A stretch of DNA of 64,000 nucleotides, taken from DAHUYF01 sp035945115. Lineage in GTDB: Bacteria > Pseudomonadota > Alphaproteobacteria > ATCC43930 > CGMCC-115725. Below the pieces are notes generated by a model that made no database searches, was not told the origin of the DNA, and saw nothing but the letters and a program-made list of their open reading frames with translations. Below are positions 8,442 through 17,055 of the stretch, in pieces. Location of the stretch: contig DASZAN010000041.1 in assembly GCA_035945115.1 (NCBI GenBank), forward strand, positions 1-64,000. The letters run 5' to 3'. The first letter of the stretch is position 1; the number at the start of each line of letters is the position of its first letter. The position numbers were made by a program, and so were the translations under genes.

Positions 8442-9476
8442 ATGACCGCTTCTTCGCTTTCTCCCGAACTGCGCGAGCGCAGTGCCGATATTCGCGAGCG
8501 CATTGCACGCGTGCCGCGAGTTCACCTCGCTCTGGTGCCGACGCCCATGCACGAGGCGCCGCAGCTTGCCGCGCGATTGGGCGGACCCCGCATTTTCGTG
8601 AAACGCGACGACTTGACCGGCGTCGCGCTCGGCGGCAACAAGACGCGCAATCTCGAATTCCGCCTGGCGCACGCCCTCAAGGACCGGCCCGACGTGGTGG
8701 TGGTCGGCCTCGATCTACAATCGAACTCGGCGCGGCAAACCATCGGCTGCTGCAACAAGCTCGGCCTCAGTACGATCCTCGTGTTGGAAGGCGCTCGTCC
8801 CAATGCGGTGCAGGGGAATCTGTTGGTCGACTATCTCCTTGGAGCAGATGTGCGCTTTGCCGCCGATCGCGACGAGCAGCGACGCATGCTCGACGAAGCC
8901 GCGGCCGAAGTGCGCGCCCGCAGGTTGGTGCCGCACATCCTCAACGACAATCCCATGTTCGACGTCGCCTCCGCTCTCGCCTACATAGAATGCACGATCG
9001 AATGCCTCGAACAATTAGCCGACGACGGCGTGGCGCCACGCGCACTCTACATGTCGTCGAGCGGCAAAGGTCAGGCGGGATTGGTGCTTGCCAAGCGGCT
9101 GCTTGGTGCTGATTTTGAAGTCCGCTGCATCACCGCCACGCGTGAATTCAGTGACGTGCCAGCGCGCACGGCCGAGATCGCCAATCAAACCGCGGCCACG
9201 CTGGGCTTCGAGTTGCGGGTTACCGCGAACGAGATCAGCAACTTCGACGGTTATGTCGGCGAGGGATACGGGATTCCCAGCCGCGACGGCACCGCGGCGG
9301 TGAAGCTCTTCGCGGAAGCCGAAGGGATCGTGCTCGATCCCGTCTACACCGGCAAGTGCGCGGCGGGAATGATCGACCATATCCGGCGCGGCGACTTTAC
9401 GCGCGAAGATATCGTCGTCTTCATCCATACCGGCGGCACGCCCGCTGTCTTCACGCATCACCATCTTTGGACGTGA
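8442..9476 (+). CDS. PLP-dependent D-cysteine desulfhydrase / ACC deaminase family enzyme
   Basis: A 344-residue fold-type II PLP enzyme. The PLP lysine lies in GVALGGNKTRNLEF, and the family signature continues with LDLQSNSARQTIG, a glycine-rich phosphate loop in YMSSSGKGQAGLV, and IVVFIHTGGTPAVF at the end. This matches D-cysteine desulfhydrase and 1-aminocyclopropane-1-carboxylate deaminase relatives. Deciding between them needs the active-site residues of the substrate pocket, which I cannot assign. It precedes the peptide-type binding protein by 35 bp, so its substrate may be an amino acid delivered by that system. Confidence 0.82.
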   Translation: MTASSLSPELRERSADIRERIARVPRVHLALVPTPMHEAPQLAARLGGPRIFVKRDDLTGVALGGNKTRNLEFRLAHALKDRPDVVVVGLDLQSNSARQTIGCCNKLGLSTILVLEGARPNAVQGNLLVDYLLGADVRFAADRDEQRRMLDEAAAEVRARRLVPHILNDNPMFDVASALAYIECTIECLEQLADDGVAPRALYMSSSGKGQAGLVLAKRLLGADFEVRCITATREFSDVPARTAEIANQTAATLGFELRVTANEISNFDGYVGEGYGIPSRDGTAAVKLFAEAEGIVLDPVYTGKCAAGMIDHIRRGDFTREDIVVFIHTGGTPAVFTHHHLWT

Positions 9477-9511
9477 GCGAGCAAGCGGGACAAACGAGGA
9501 GGCCCAAGGCG

Positions 9512-11122
9512 ATGCGCGATCTCGATGGCATGCTTTCGAGGCGGGCAATTCTGATTGGCGGCGTCGCGGCGATGGCGGTATCCGACCTGCGCCTTGCCGA
9601 AGCGGCGCGCGCCGACAACAGCCTCATCTACGCCCATAGCGTGCCCGTCACGCATCTTGGCCCCGATTACGGCGCCTTTCTGCGCTATCCCGCCGGCTAC
9701 GAAGTGGGATATGTGCTGTTCGATCGCCTCGTCGGCTTTGACGAGTCCCTAAAGATTCAACCGCAACTGGCGGAGCGGTGGGAAGTTGCCTCCGATGGCA
9801 AGTCGACGACCTTCTCTCTGCGTCGCAATGCGCTCTTTCACGATGGATCACCGGTCAACGCGGCCGCGGTCAAGTTCAACATCGATCGCATGCTCGATCC
9901 CAAGCGCAACACCACCAATCAGCCGATCTGGTCACCCATCGCCGGCGCCGACGCGCTCGACGATTGGACGGTGCGCATCCGTACCAAGGAGCCGTACGCG
10001 CTACTTCTCAATACGCTGGCGCACGGCTCTGGCGCGATCGTGAGTCCGGCAGCGATCGAAAAGAACGGCGACGACAGCATGGCGCTCCATCCCGTAGGCG
10101 CCGGCCCCTACATGCTCGAAAGCTTCAATCCCGGCCAGGAGGTGGTGCTCAAGGCGTTTGCCTCTTATTGGGGCGGCAAGCCCAAGCTCGACAAGATCGT
10201 CTTCCGTTACGTCCCTGAGCCCTCGACGCGCATCGCCGCGCTCAAAACGGGGAGCGTCGACTTGATCGACGCGGTGCCGCCGCATCTGGTGCAGTCGATC
10301 AAGCAGGAAGCAGCCCTGGAGGTGCTGACCAAACCCGGCCTTCGCCCGATGGGCCTCGCCATGCTGACGACGCGACCACCCTTCGACGACGTGCGTGTGC
10401 GGCGCGCGCTCAACCACGCGATCCCCGTGGCGACCATCGCGGAGAAGGTGTTCTTCGGTTACGCGCATGCCTCCGACTCGCCGCTTGCCTTCAACACATC
10501 GGGGCACAAGTCAGCGGGCAGCTACGCCTATGATGCAAAGCGCGCTTCCTCGCTCCTTGCTGAAGCGGGTTTTACGCGCGGTTCCGACGGCACGCTCGCG
10601 CGCAACGGACAACCCTTCGCGGTGCGCCTCTTGGCGAGCGAGGGTCTGTTCCCGGGCGATCTCCAGACGGCCGAGATCGCGGCCCGCGCGTTCGAAGCGC
10701 TCGGCATCAAGGTGGCGCTCAACAAGATCGAAGCGGCCGCCTATTGGGACTATCTGCGCGTGGCCGAGGCGAGTGTCGCCTGGGACATCGCCATCTTCGG
10801 CTTCAATCCCTCGAATGGCGCCGGCTCCTATCACCTCGATGCCTTATTCCATTCCAATCCGCCGGGAAGTGAGAAACCCGCCGCGTGGAACATCGTGCGC
10901 TATAGCAATCCTGAGGTGGATCGGCTCATCGATGAAGCGAAAACCACCGTCGATTCCGCGAAGTACGACGGACTCCTCGGCAAGGCGCAGGAGATCATCT
11001 GGAACGACGCGCCCTATGTTTGGCTCCAGGTGAACGACATCATCTCGGCCGCACGAAAAGAGGTTCGTGACGTCCGCGTTTGGCCGATCGTCTTCACCAT
11101 CGTGCGCGACGCGCATTTCTAA
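9512..11122 (+). CDS. ABC transporter substrate-binding protein, family 5 (DppA/OppA type)
   Basis: A 536-residue periplasmic binding protein. The N-terminus MLSRRAILIGGVAAMAV resembles a twin-arginine signal. The mature part has the SBP_bac_5 pattern: YEVGYVLFDRLVGFDESLKIQPQLAERWEVASDGKSTTFSLR, FHDGSPVNAAAVKFNIDRMLDP, and AIPVATIAEKVFFGYAHAS. Relatives bind peptides, nickel, opines or glutathione. I chose ATG 9512; the frame is open upstream to 9356, inside the previous gene, but that part is shadow. Two permease genes follow, 20 and 18 bp apart. Confidence 0.9.
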   Translation: MRDLDGMLSRRAILIGGVAAMAVSDLRLAEAARADNSLIYAHSVPVTHLGPDYGAFLRYPAGYEVGYVLFDRLVGFDESLKIQPQLAERWEVASDGKSTTFSLRRNALFHDGSPVNAAAVKFNIDRMLDPKRNTTNQPIWSPIAGADALDDWTVRIRTKEPYALLLNTLAHGSGAIVSPAAIEKNGDDSMALHPVGAGPYMLESFNPGQEVVLKAFASYWGGKPKLDKIVFRYVPEPSTRIAALKTGSVDLIDAVPPHLVQSIKQEAALEVLTKPGLRPMGLAMLTTRPPFDDVRVRRALNHAIPVATIAEKVFFGYAHASDSPLAFNTSGHKSAGSYAYDAKRASSLLAEAGFTRGSDGTLARNGQPFAVRLLASEGLFPGDLQTAEIAARAFEALGIKVALNKIEAAAYWDYLRVAEASVAWDIAIFGFNPSNGAGSYHLDALFHSNPPGSEKPAAWNIVRYSNPEVDRLIDEAKTTVDSAKYDGLLGKAQEIIWNDAPYVWLQVNDIISAARKEVRDVRVWPIVFTIVRDAHF

Positions 11123-11142
11123 ACGGCGCGGCGGTCGGAGCT

Positions 11143-12063
11143 ATGCTGCGCTTCATCGCCGTTCGGGTCTTTCGCATCGTCCCGATCGTCGCCGGCGTCG
11201 TGACGATCATCTTCCTCATTTTTCAGCTGGTCCCTGGCGATCCCGCCGTGCTCATGGCAGGACCGATGGCGACCGAGGAGCAAATCGCCACGCTCCGCCA
11301 CGCGATCGGCCTCGACCAGCCAATTTATCTCCAATACTGGGACCATTTGGCGGGCCTTTTCACCGGCAATTTCGGCTATTCGCTGACTTATAAGGGGAGC
11401 CCGCTCGGCGAGATTTTGCTGCGCTTGCCGGCCACGCTTGCTTTGGCGGCGACGGCGATCGCGCTCACGATCTGCCTTGGCATTCCCGCCGGCGTCTTGG
11501 CCGCGCTCAACCGCGATCACGCCGCGGATTACGCCATATCATTCTCTGTGGTGGCGTTGCTGGCGATGCCGAATTTCTGGCTGGGCCTCGTCATGATTTC
11601 CGTGTTTTCCGTCGATCTCGGATGGCTGCCAAGCTTCGGCTTCGCGGGCTGGCGCTCCGTCATCATGCCGGCACTGGCGCTCGCGGCCCGGCTCATCGCG
11701 CTCATCGCGCGCCTCACCCGCGGAGTGATGATCGAGGAGTTGCGCAAGGACTATGTGCGCACCGCGCGCGCCAAAGGATTGCCGTTCCACACGGTGGTGG
11801 TGCGTCACGTGCTGCGAAACGTGCTCATTCCGACGCTGACCGTGATCGGTCTTCAGACGGGGTATCTCCTCGGCGGTTCGATCGTGATCGAGCGACTCTT
11901 TGCCTGGCCCGGCATCGGCGATCTCTTGATCAACGCCGTCGGCTTGCGCGACTACAACCTCATTCAAGCGATCACCGTTCTGTTCACTGTCGGCTTTCTG
12001 CTCGTCAATCTGGTCGTCGATATTCTCTACGTGGCCGCCAATCCGCGTCTCCGCCATGCGTGA
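11143..12063 (+). CDS. ABC transporter permease (DppB/OppB type)
   Basis: A 306-residue inner-membrane permease. It starts with the DppB pattern MLRFIAVRVFRIVPIVAGVVTIIFLIFQLVPGDPAVLM, then about five more hydrophobic segments. The EAA loop reads RKDYVRTARAKGLPFHTVVVRHVLRNVLIPTLTV. ATG 11143 fits the family start; the open frame from 11080 overlaps the binding protein and is unlikely to be used. It pairs with the next gene to form the channel for the 9512-11122 binding protein. Confidence 0.9.
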   Translation: MLRFIAVRVFRIVPIVAGVVTIIFLIFQLVPGDPAVLMAGPMATEEQIATLRHAIGLDQPIYLQYWDHLAGLFTGNFGYSLTYKGSPLGEILLRLPATLALAATAIALTICLGIPAGVLAALNRDHAADYAISFSVVALLAMPNFWLGLVMISVFSVDLGWLPSFGFAGWRSVIMPALALAARLIALIARLTRGVMIEELRKDYVRTARAKGLPFHTVVVRHVLRNVLIPTLTVIGLQTGYLLGGSIVIERLFAWPGIGDLLINAVGLRDYNLIQAITVLFTVGFLLVNLVVDILYVAANPRLRHA

Positions 12064-12081
12064 GCGGTGGGGTGCCTGACC

Positions 12082-12921
12082 ATGAGCATCGCGATCGATC
12101 TCACTCCGGCGCGTGCGGCTGGCTCGTTCTATCTCCGGATTGGCGGGGCGATTGTCGGCTTTTACACGGTCCTTGCCGTGATCGGCTCGATCATCGCGCC
12201 CTATGGCGCCAACGATCAGGATCTGCTGTCGGCGCTCGATCCGCCGTCGCTCGCGCATCTCTTCGGCACGGACGCGTTGGGACGCGACATGCTCTCGCGC
12301 GTCATCATCGGCACGCGGTTCACTTTGACCGCCACGCTCGTTTCTGTCGCCGCCGCGCTCATCGCCGGCGTCGCTCTTGGCATTGCCGCTGGCTATCTCG
12401 AAGGTCGCATCGCGGCGGCGATTGCCGGCTTCATCGATCTCTTGCTTACCATTCCCTCGCTGGTGTTGGTGATCGCCATTGCCAGCGTTATCGGCGCGGG
12501 CCTGTTCGGCCTCATCCTTGCCATCTCGATCACGTTCGTCCCGCCCATGGCGCGCCTGGTGCGCGGCCGCGTTCTCGAGCTCAAGTCCGAGGACTATGTC
12601 GAAGCGGCACGGGCTATCGGCACGTCCGATCTCGGGATCATGCGTCGCCACATCTTGCCGAACGCGTTCACGGTCATCGTCGTCGAGGCGAGCCTAGCGG
12701 CGGGACAAGCCGTGCTGATCGCCGCGGCGCTCGGTTTCCTGGGGCTGGGCGTGCAACCCCCTGCGCCGGAATGGGGCACCATGCTGGGAGCCGGGCGCGA
12801 ATACATGCAACGAGCGCCTTACCTCGTGCTCTGTCCAGGCATCGCCATCTCGCTGCTGATCCTTGGCTTCAACTTGCTTGGCGACGGGCTGCGCGACCGT
12901 TTCGATCCCCGCACCGGATGA
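12082..12921 (+). CDS. ABC transporter permease (DppC/OppC type)
   Basis: A 279-residue permease of the DppC class. Near its start it has IAPYGANDQDLLSALDPPSLAHLFGTDALGRDMLSRVIIG, the conserved GTDxLGRD block of this class. The EAA loop is KSEDYVEAARAIGTSDLGIMRRHILPNAF. I prefer ATG 12082; a GTG at 12067 in the same frame is possible, but its GGTGGGG surroundings look more like the ribosome site for 12082. No DppD/DppF-type ATPase gene follows, and the next gene is an amidohydrolase. The ATPase must come from another locus. Confidence 0.88.
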   Translation: MSIAIDLTPARAAGSFYLRIGGAIVGFYTVLAVIGSIIAPYGANDQDLLSALDPPSLAHLFGTDALGRDMLSRVIIGTRFTLTATLVSVAAALIAGVALGIAAGYLEGRIAAAIAGFIDLLLTIPSLVLVIAIASVIGAGLFGLILAISITFVPPMARLVRGRVLELKSEDYVEAARAIGTSDLGIMRRHILPNAFTVIVVEASLAAGQAVLIAAALGFLGLGVQPPAPEWGTMLGAGREYMQRAPYLVLCPGIAISLLILGFNLLGDGLRDRFDPRTG

Positions 12922-12931
12922 GGACTGCCGC

Positions 12932-14026
12932 ATGCAAATCGTCGATTGTCACGGCCACATCTTCCCACCCCTTTCCGGCGCCTCCGGCTTCGCGAGCGCC
13001 GAGCTGCATCTGCTCTTCCAGCAACGCTCCATGCATCTTCACGGCAATCAGCCGGTACGGCGCCTTCGGGATCACGCGATCGTCAGCGAACGCCACCTTT
13101 GGGCAGCCAACGACGATTCCGAGGCGGGTTGCGCGCGCGACGTCCAATTCCGCGTCGGCCGCTGCGGGCGCTACGAATGGCAGAAGGGCGACGAGAGCTT
13201 TTATCTGCAGTTCCTGCCGCCCTCGATGCAGGATATGGCCGCGCCCGCCGAGTTTATGATCACGCAGATGGATTACGCCGGGATCACGACAGTGGTGCTG
13301 CAGAACGATCACATCTACGGCAACCTTGCCGAATACTTCTCTGATGCGATCAAGAAGTATCCAGGGCGTTTCATCGGCCTCGCTCAGGTCGAAGAGGCCT
13401 TCGCCTATCGCGACGATCAACTGCGTGCGCTCGAGGACCAGGTCCATCGCCTCGGCATGAAAGGCCTCTACTTCACGTTTGCCGGATTTTTTCGCAACGG
13501 CTATCGCGTCTACTACAGCGATCCCGAGTACCGGCCGTTCTGGGAACTGGTGGAGCGCATCGACATACCCGTCTTCTGGGTCTTCCTCGGGAAATCGCCG
13601 CGCGGCGATTTCATGCAGGAGCTCCGCGCGTTCCGCCGCTGGCTCGAGCATTACCCGACCATCCGCTCGGTGCTGGTGCACGGGCTTCCCACCCATCTCT
13701 TCGCCGACGAGAAGGACGTGCTGCGTCCGCCGGCGGACATCGTCGCACTCATGGAGGCGCTGCCCGTCTACCCCGAGGTGCTTTATCCGATCATGTGGGC
13801 GGGCAAGATGAACTTCCCCTTCGCGCGCGCCCAGAGCCACTTTCGCCAGCTTTATGAGCGTTTTGGGCCCGACCGGCTTATTTGGGGGTCAGACATGCCC
13901 AATGTTGAGCGTTATTGCACTTATCGCCAGACGCTGAGCTATCTCATCGACTACAGCGATTTCCTGTCCGAAGGAGACCGCGTGAAGATCTTCGGCGAAA
14001 CCACGCGGTCGCTGTTCCGGATGTGA
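12932..14026 (+). CDS. Amidohydrolase family protein (Amidohydro_2)
   Basis: A 364-residue metal-dependent hydrolase or decarboxylase with a TIM-barrel fold. The N-terminal metal motif is IVDCHGHIFPP (HxH), and the C-terminal aspartate lies in LIWGSDMPNVERYC, both typical of the Amidohydro_2 (2-pyrone-4,6-dicarboxylate hydrolase / ACMSD-like) group. ATG 12932 lies 10 bp after the DppC stop, so it probably belongs to the same transcript as the transporter. It may act on the imported compound. The substrate is unknown. Confidence 0.83.
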   Translation: MQIVDCHGHIFPPLSGASGFASAELHLLFQQRSMHLHGNQPVRRLRDHAIVSERHLWAANDDSEAGCARDVQFRVGRCGRYEWQKGDESFYLQFLPPSMQDMAAPAEFMITQMDYAGITTVVLQNDHIYGNLAEYFSDAIKKYPGRFIGLAQVEEAFAYRDDQLRALEDQVHRLGMKGLYFTFAGFFRNGYRVYYSDPEYRPFWELVERIDIPVFWVFLGKSPRGDFMQELRAFRRWLEHYPTIRSVLVHGLPTHLFADEKDVLRPPADIVALMEALPVYPEVLYPIMWAGKMNFPFARAQSHFRQLYERFGPDRLIWGSDMPNVERYCTYRQTLSYLIDYSDFLSEGDRVKIFGETTRSLFRM

Positions 14027-14072
14027 GGCCAGAAGTTCCGGACGCCGATGTACGCCGGGGTACCCCCGTTGA

Positions 14073-15056
14073 TCAAGCCGACACGTCCGAGCTGCTGGTC
14101 GGCGATACGACATTGGCGCAGAACCAGCGATAGGCATCCTCGAGGCCGGCGCGCAAAGGAATGCGCGGACGCCAACCGAGCGCGGTGAGCTTCGCCACAT
14201 CGAGGAGCTTGCGCGGCGCGCCATCGGGCTTCTCGCGGGCGTAGCGGAAGCCGCCTCGATAACCCACGACCTCGGCGATCATTTGTGCGAGCTCGCGGAT
14301 GCTGACATCCTCGCCGCAGCCGACATTGATGTGACCTTCCCCGGAGTACCGCTCCATGAGGAAGACGAGCGCGTCGGCGAGATCGTCGACATGGAGGAAC
14401 TCGCGCCGCGGCGTTCCCGTGCCCCAAATCTCCACCTCCGGCGCGCCCTCGAGCTTCGCCCGATAGGTCTTGGCGATGAGCGCCGGGACCACATGGCTCG
14501 CGGCGAGGTCGTAGGTGTCGCCGGGTCCGTAGAGGTTGGTCGGCTGCGCGGTGATGAAGTCCGAGCCATATTGCCGGCGATAAGCGGCACAGAGCTTCAA
14601 GCCCGCGATCTTCGCCAGCGCGTACCACTGGTTCGTCGGCTCGAGCGGGCCGGTCAGCAATGCCTCCTCGGCCATCGGCTGCGGCGCAAGGCGCGGGTAG
14701 ATGCAGGAGGAAGCGAGAAAAAGCAGCTTCTGCACACCGCCGCGCCGCGCCGCTTCGACGACGTTGGTGGCGATCGCCAGATTGTCGTAAATGAATTCGG
14801 CGGGTCGCGTGTCGTTGGCGAGAATGCCACCCACCGTCGCCGCCGCCATGAAAACAGCGTCCGGCCGCTCGGCCGCGAACCAGCGCTCCACCTGCTCTTG
14901 CCGACGCAAATCGACGTCGCCGCGAGCGACGGTCAAGAGTGCGCACTTCTCGGCCGCGAGCCGGCGCAGCAGAGCGCTCCCGACCATGCCGCGGTGACCG
15001 GCGACGAACACACGCCGTCCGGCGAGCGGAAAGAGACGCGGCGCCGCTTCGTCCAT
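14073..15056 (-). CDS. fcl: GDP-L-fucose synthase
   Basis: A 327-residue epimerase-reductase that converts GDP-4-keto-6-deoxy-D-mannose to GDP-L-fucose with NADPH. It shows the Rossmann motif GHRGMVGSALLRRL, the SDR catalytic YxxxK in WYALAKIAGLKLC, and the family blocks PTNLYGPGDTYD and WGTGTPRREFLHVDDLADA. Its length is close to the usual 310-325 residues. ATG 15056 is taken; a TTG at 15065 would overlap the gmd stop as TTGA and is a real alternative. It follows gmd on the same strand, so the two form one operon. Confidence 0.93.
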   Translation of the reverse strand: MDEAAPRLFPLAGRRVFVAGHRGMVGSALLRRLAAEKCALLTVARGDVDLRRQEQVERWFAAERPDAVFMAAATVGGILANDTRPAEFIYDNLAIATNVVEAARRGGVQKLLFLASSCIYPRLAPQPMAEEALLTGPLEPTNQWYALAKIAGLKLCAAYRRQYGSDFITAQPTNLYGPGDTYDLAASHVVPALIAKTYRAKLEGAPEVEIWGTGTPRREFLHVDDLADALVFLMERYSGEGHINVGCGEDVSIRELAQMIAEVVGYRGGFRYAREKPDGAPRKLLDVAKLTALGWRPRIPLRAGLEDAYRWFCANVVSPTSSSDVSA

Positions 15057-15061
15057 GTCGC

Positions 15062-16120
15062 TCAACTCGTTCCCGACGAGGCCGCGCCGCGCGCGGGGTC
15101 TTGATAGCCCGCGTTCTTCAACGTGCTCTCGCGGCGCGCCAGCTCGTGATCATGCGCCACCATCATCTTGACGAGGCCGGCGAAGTCGACCTTCGGCCGC
15201 CAGCCGAGGCGTGCGCGCGCTTTCGCCGCATCGCCTTGGAGCACATCCACTTCGGTCGGGCGGAGGTAGCGGGGATCGATCTCGACATGGCGCTGCCAAT
15301 CGAGGTTGAGCTCGGCGAAGGCGCGCTCCACGAAGTCGCGTACGCTGTATGTCTCGCCGGTGGCGACGACATAGTCGTCGGGCTGCGGCTGCTGCAGCAT
15401 GAGCCACATCGCCTCGACATAGTCGCCGGCGAAGCCCCAATCGCGCTTCGCGTCGAGATTGCCGAGATAGAGCTTCTCCTGCAGCCCTTCCTTGATGCGG
15501 CCGACGGCGCGCGTCACCTTGCGCGTAACGAAAGTCTCGCCGCGCCGCGGGCTCTCGTGGTTGAAGAGAATACCGTTGCAAATGAAAAGGCCGTAGGCCT
15601 CGCGGTAATTGACGGCATACCAATGTCCCGCGAGCTTGCTCACCGCGTAGGGGCTTCGCGGATAGAAGGGCGTGCGCTCGCTTTGCGGCGCCGGCGCCGC
15701 CCCGTACATTTCCGACGAGCCCGCCTGGTAGTAGCGCACGCGTGCGCCGCCATGGGCGATGTGATCGCGCAGTGCTTCGAGCAAGCGCAGCGGACCCAGT
15801 CCCACCACATCAGCCGTATATTCCGGGACCTCGAACGAGACCTTCACGTGGCTTTGCGCGGCGAGATTGTAGACCTCGTCCGGCTGCACCTTCTCGAGGA
15901 CGCGGCGGAGCGCCGTGCCGTCGGAAAGATCGCCGTAGTGCAGCGTCAGCTTGGCGCCGGAAATGTGCGGATCGTGGTAGAGATGGTCGAGCCGGTCGGT
16001 GTTGAAGAGGCTCGCCCGCCGCAGCACGCCATGCACATCATAGCCTTTGGCGAGCAGGAACTCCGTAAGATAGGCACCATCCTGCCCGGTGACGCCCGTG
16101 ATCAATGCGCGTTTCGTCAT
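15062..16120 (-). CDS. gmd: GDP-mannose 4,6-dehydratase
   Basis: A 352-residue SDR-type dehydratase that makes GDP-4-keto-6-deoxymannose, the precursor of GDP-fucose and GDP-rhamnose. Clear family signs are ITGVTGQDGAYLTEFLLAKGYDVHGVLRRAS, LHYGDLSDGTALRR, YNLAAQSHVKVSFEVPEYTADV, the catalytic YAVSKLAGHW, and NGILFNHESPRRGETFVTRKVTRA. It is a normal full-length copy. It is the first gene of the gmd-fcl pair and overlaps fcl or ends a few bases before it. The product sugar probably goes into surface polysaccharide, although no polysaccharide export genes are in view. Confidence 0.96.
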   Translation of the reverse strand: MTKRALITGVTGQDGAYLTEFLLAKGYDVHGVLRRASLFNTDRLDHLYHDPHISGAKLTLHYGDLSDGTALRRVLEKVQPDEVYNLAAQSHVKVSFEVPEYTADVVGLGPLRLLEALRDHIAHGGARVRYYQAGSSEMYGAAPAPQSERTPFYPRSPYAVSKLAGHWYAVNYREAYGLFICNGILFNHESPRRGETFVTRKVTRAVGRIKEGLQEKLYLGNLDAKRDWGFAGDYVEAMWLMLQQPQPDDYVVATGETYSVRDFVERAFAELNLDWQRHVEIDPRYLRPTEVDVLQGDAAKARARLGWRPKVDFAGLVKMMVAHDHELARRESTLKNAGYQDPARGAASSGTS

Positions 16121-16162
16121 GGCCGCTCCAACTCGCCCGCGCGTGATGATACCGCAACTGAG

Positions 16163-16951
16163 TTAACGGCGTGCAACACCCAAGAAGGGACCCACGGCGG
16201 AAAGAAAGGCGTCCGGCTGCTCGAGCGGCGGGCAATGGCCGCATTGCGGCAGCAGCACGAAGCGCGCGCCGCCGATCGACTCGGCGAGCTCGCGCGCCAG
16301 CGCCACCGGCGTCGCCGCATCGAGCTCGCCGACGAGCACGAGCGTCTTCTGCTTGAGGCGCGGAAGCGAGTCGCGGAGATCGACGCGCTCAAGCGCGCGA
16401 CAGGCAGCAATGAAAGCCGCCGGGTCGAAGCGCATGAGCACGGCGCGGCGCTCGGCCACCGCCTCGGGATGAGCGCTCAAATACGCATCGTGAAAAATGC
16501 GCCGCGCGGCGATCTCGGCGACAGCCGCCATGCCGCCCTCCCTCACCTTCTCCGCCATGACGGCGAAGGCGTTCCGCGCCGGCGGCGGGAAATAGGCGGC
16601 GGTGTCGACCAGGAGCAGGGTGTCGAAGAGGTCGGCATGTCGTGCTGCCAAGGATATCGCGATGAAACCGCCGAAGCCGTTGCCGAGGAGCGCCGCGCCC
16701 GGACCGAGCGGCAGGCACCTCAGCGCGTCGGCGATCCGGTCGGCGTAGTCGCCCACCTCGGGACCGGCCGGCGTCGAGCCGTCGAATCCGGGTAACGCGA
16801 CAAGGTGGACTCGGCGGGTGCGTGCGAGGCGCGGCACCACCCGATCGAAGGCGGAGCGGTCGATGAGCAGCGAGTGCAGGAGCACGAGATCGCCTCCCTC
16901 GCCGGTCGAGAAGACCTCAATCCGGCCGCCCGCCGCCTCGATCCATGCCAT
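16163..16951 (-). CDS. Alpha/beta hydrolase fold protein with a substituted nucleophile
   Basis: A 262-residue alpha/beta hydrolase fold protein. The acid and base of the triad are visible: Asp211 in LVLVGELDAATP and His239 in LLPQCGHCPPLEQPDAF. The nucleophile elbow reads LLGNGFGGF, with Gly92 where Ser (GxSxG) is expected. The codon, 16676-16678 read on the minus strand, is GGC, one base from the serine codon AGC. The protein is otherwise intact, so it may be a non-hydrolytic member, a dead enzyme, or carry a sequencing error. It lies 42 bp upstream of gmd on the same strand. Confidence 0.85.
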   Translation of the reverse strand: MAWIEAAGGRIEVFSTGEGGDLVLLHSLLIDRSAFDRVVPRLARTRRVHLVALPGFDGSTPAGPEVGDYADRIADALRCLPLGPGAALLGNGFGGFIAISLAARHADLFDTLLLVDTAAYFPPPARNAFAVMAEKVREGGMAAVAEIAARRIFHDAYLSAHPEAVAERRAVLMRFDPAAFIAACRALERVDLRDSLPRLKQKTLVLVGELDAATPVALARELAESIGGARFVLLPQCGHCPPLEQPDAFLSAVGPFLGVARR

Positions 16952-17055
16952 GCCCTCTCCGCAAATTCCAGAAAAAGCCGGCGATTTCTTAACACCTCCG
17001 CAGGCTTCTGTCCTTATCGTTCTTCTTGCGGTATGGATCGGGATGGGCTAGGGCG

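Noticed and set aside
8293..8508. A 71-codon minus-strand open frame between the aldolase-like and PLP-enzyme genes
   Set aside because: It overlaps the start of a well-supported gene, has no motif, and lies opposite the intergenic leader.
14046..14070. Palindrome GGGGTACCCC between convergent genes as terminator
   Set aside because: No loop of usable size and no T-run on either strand.
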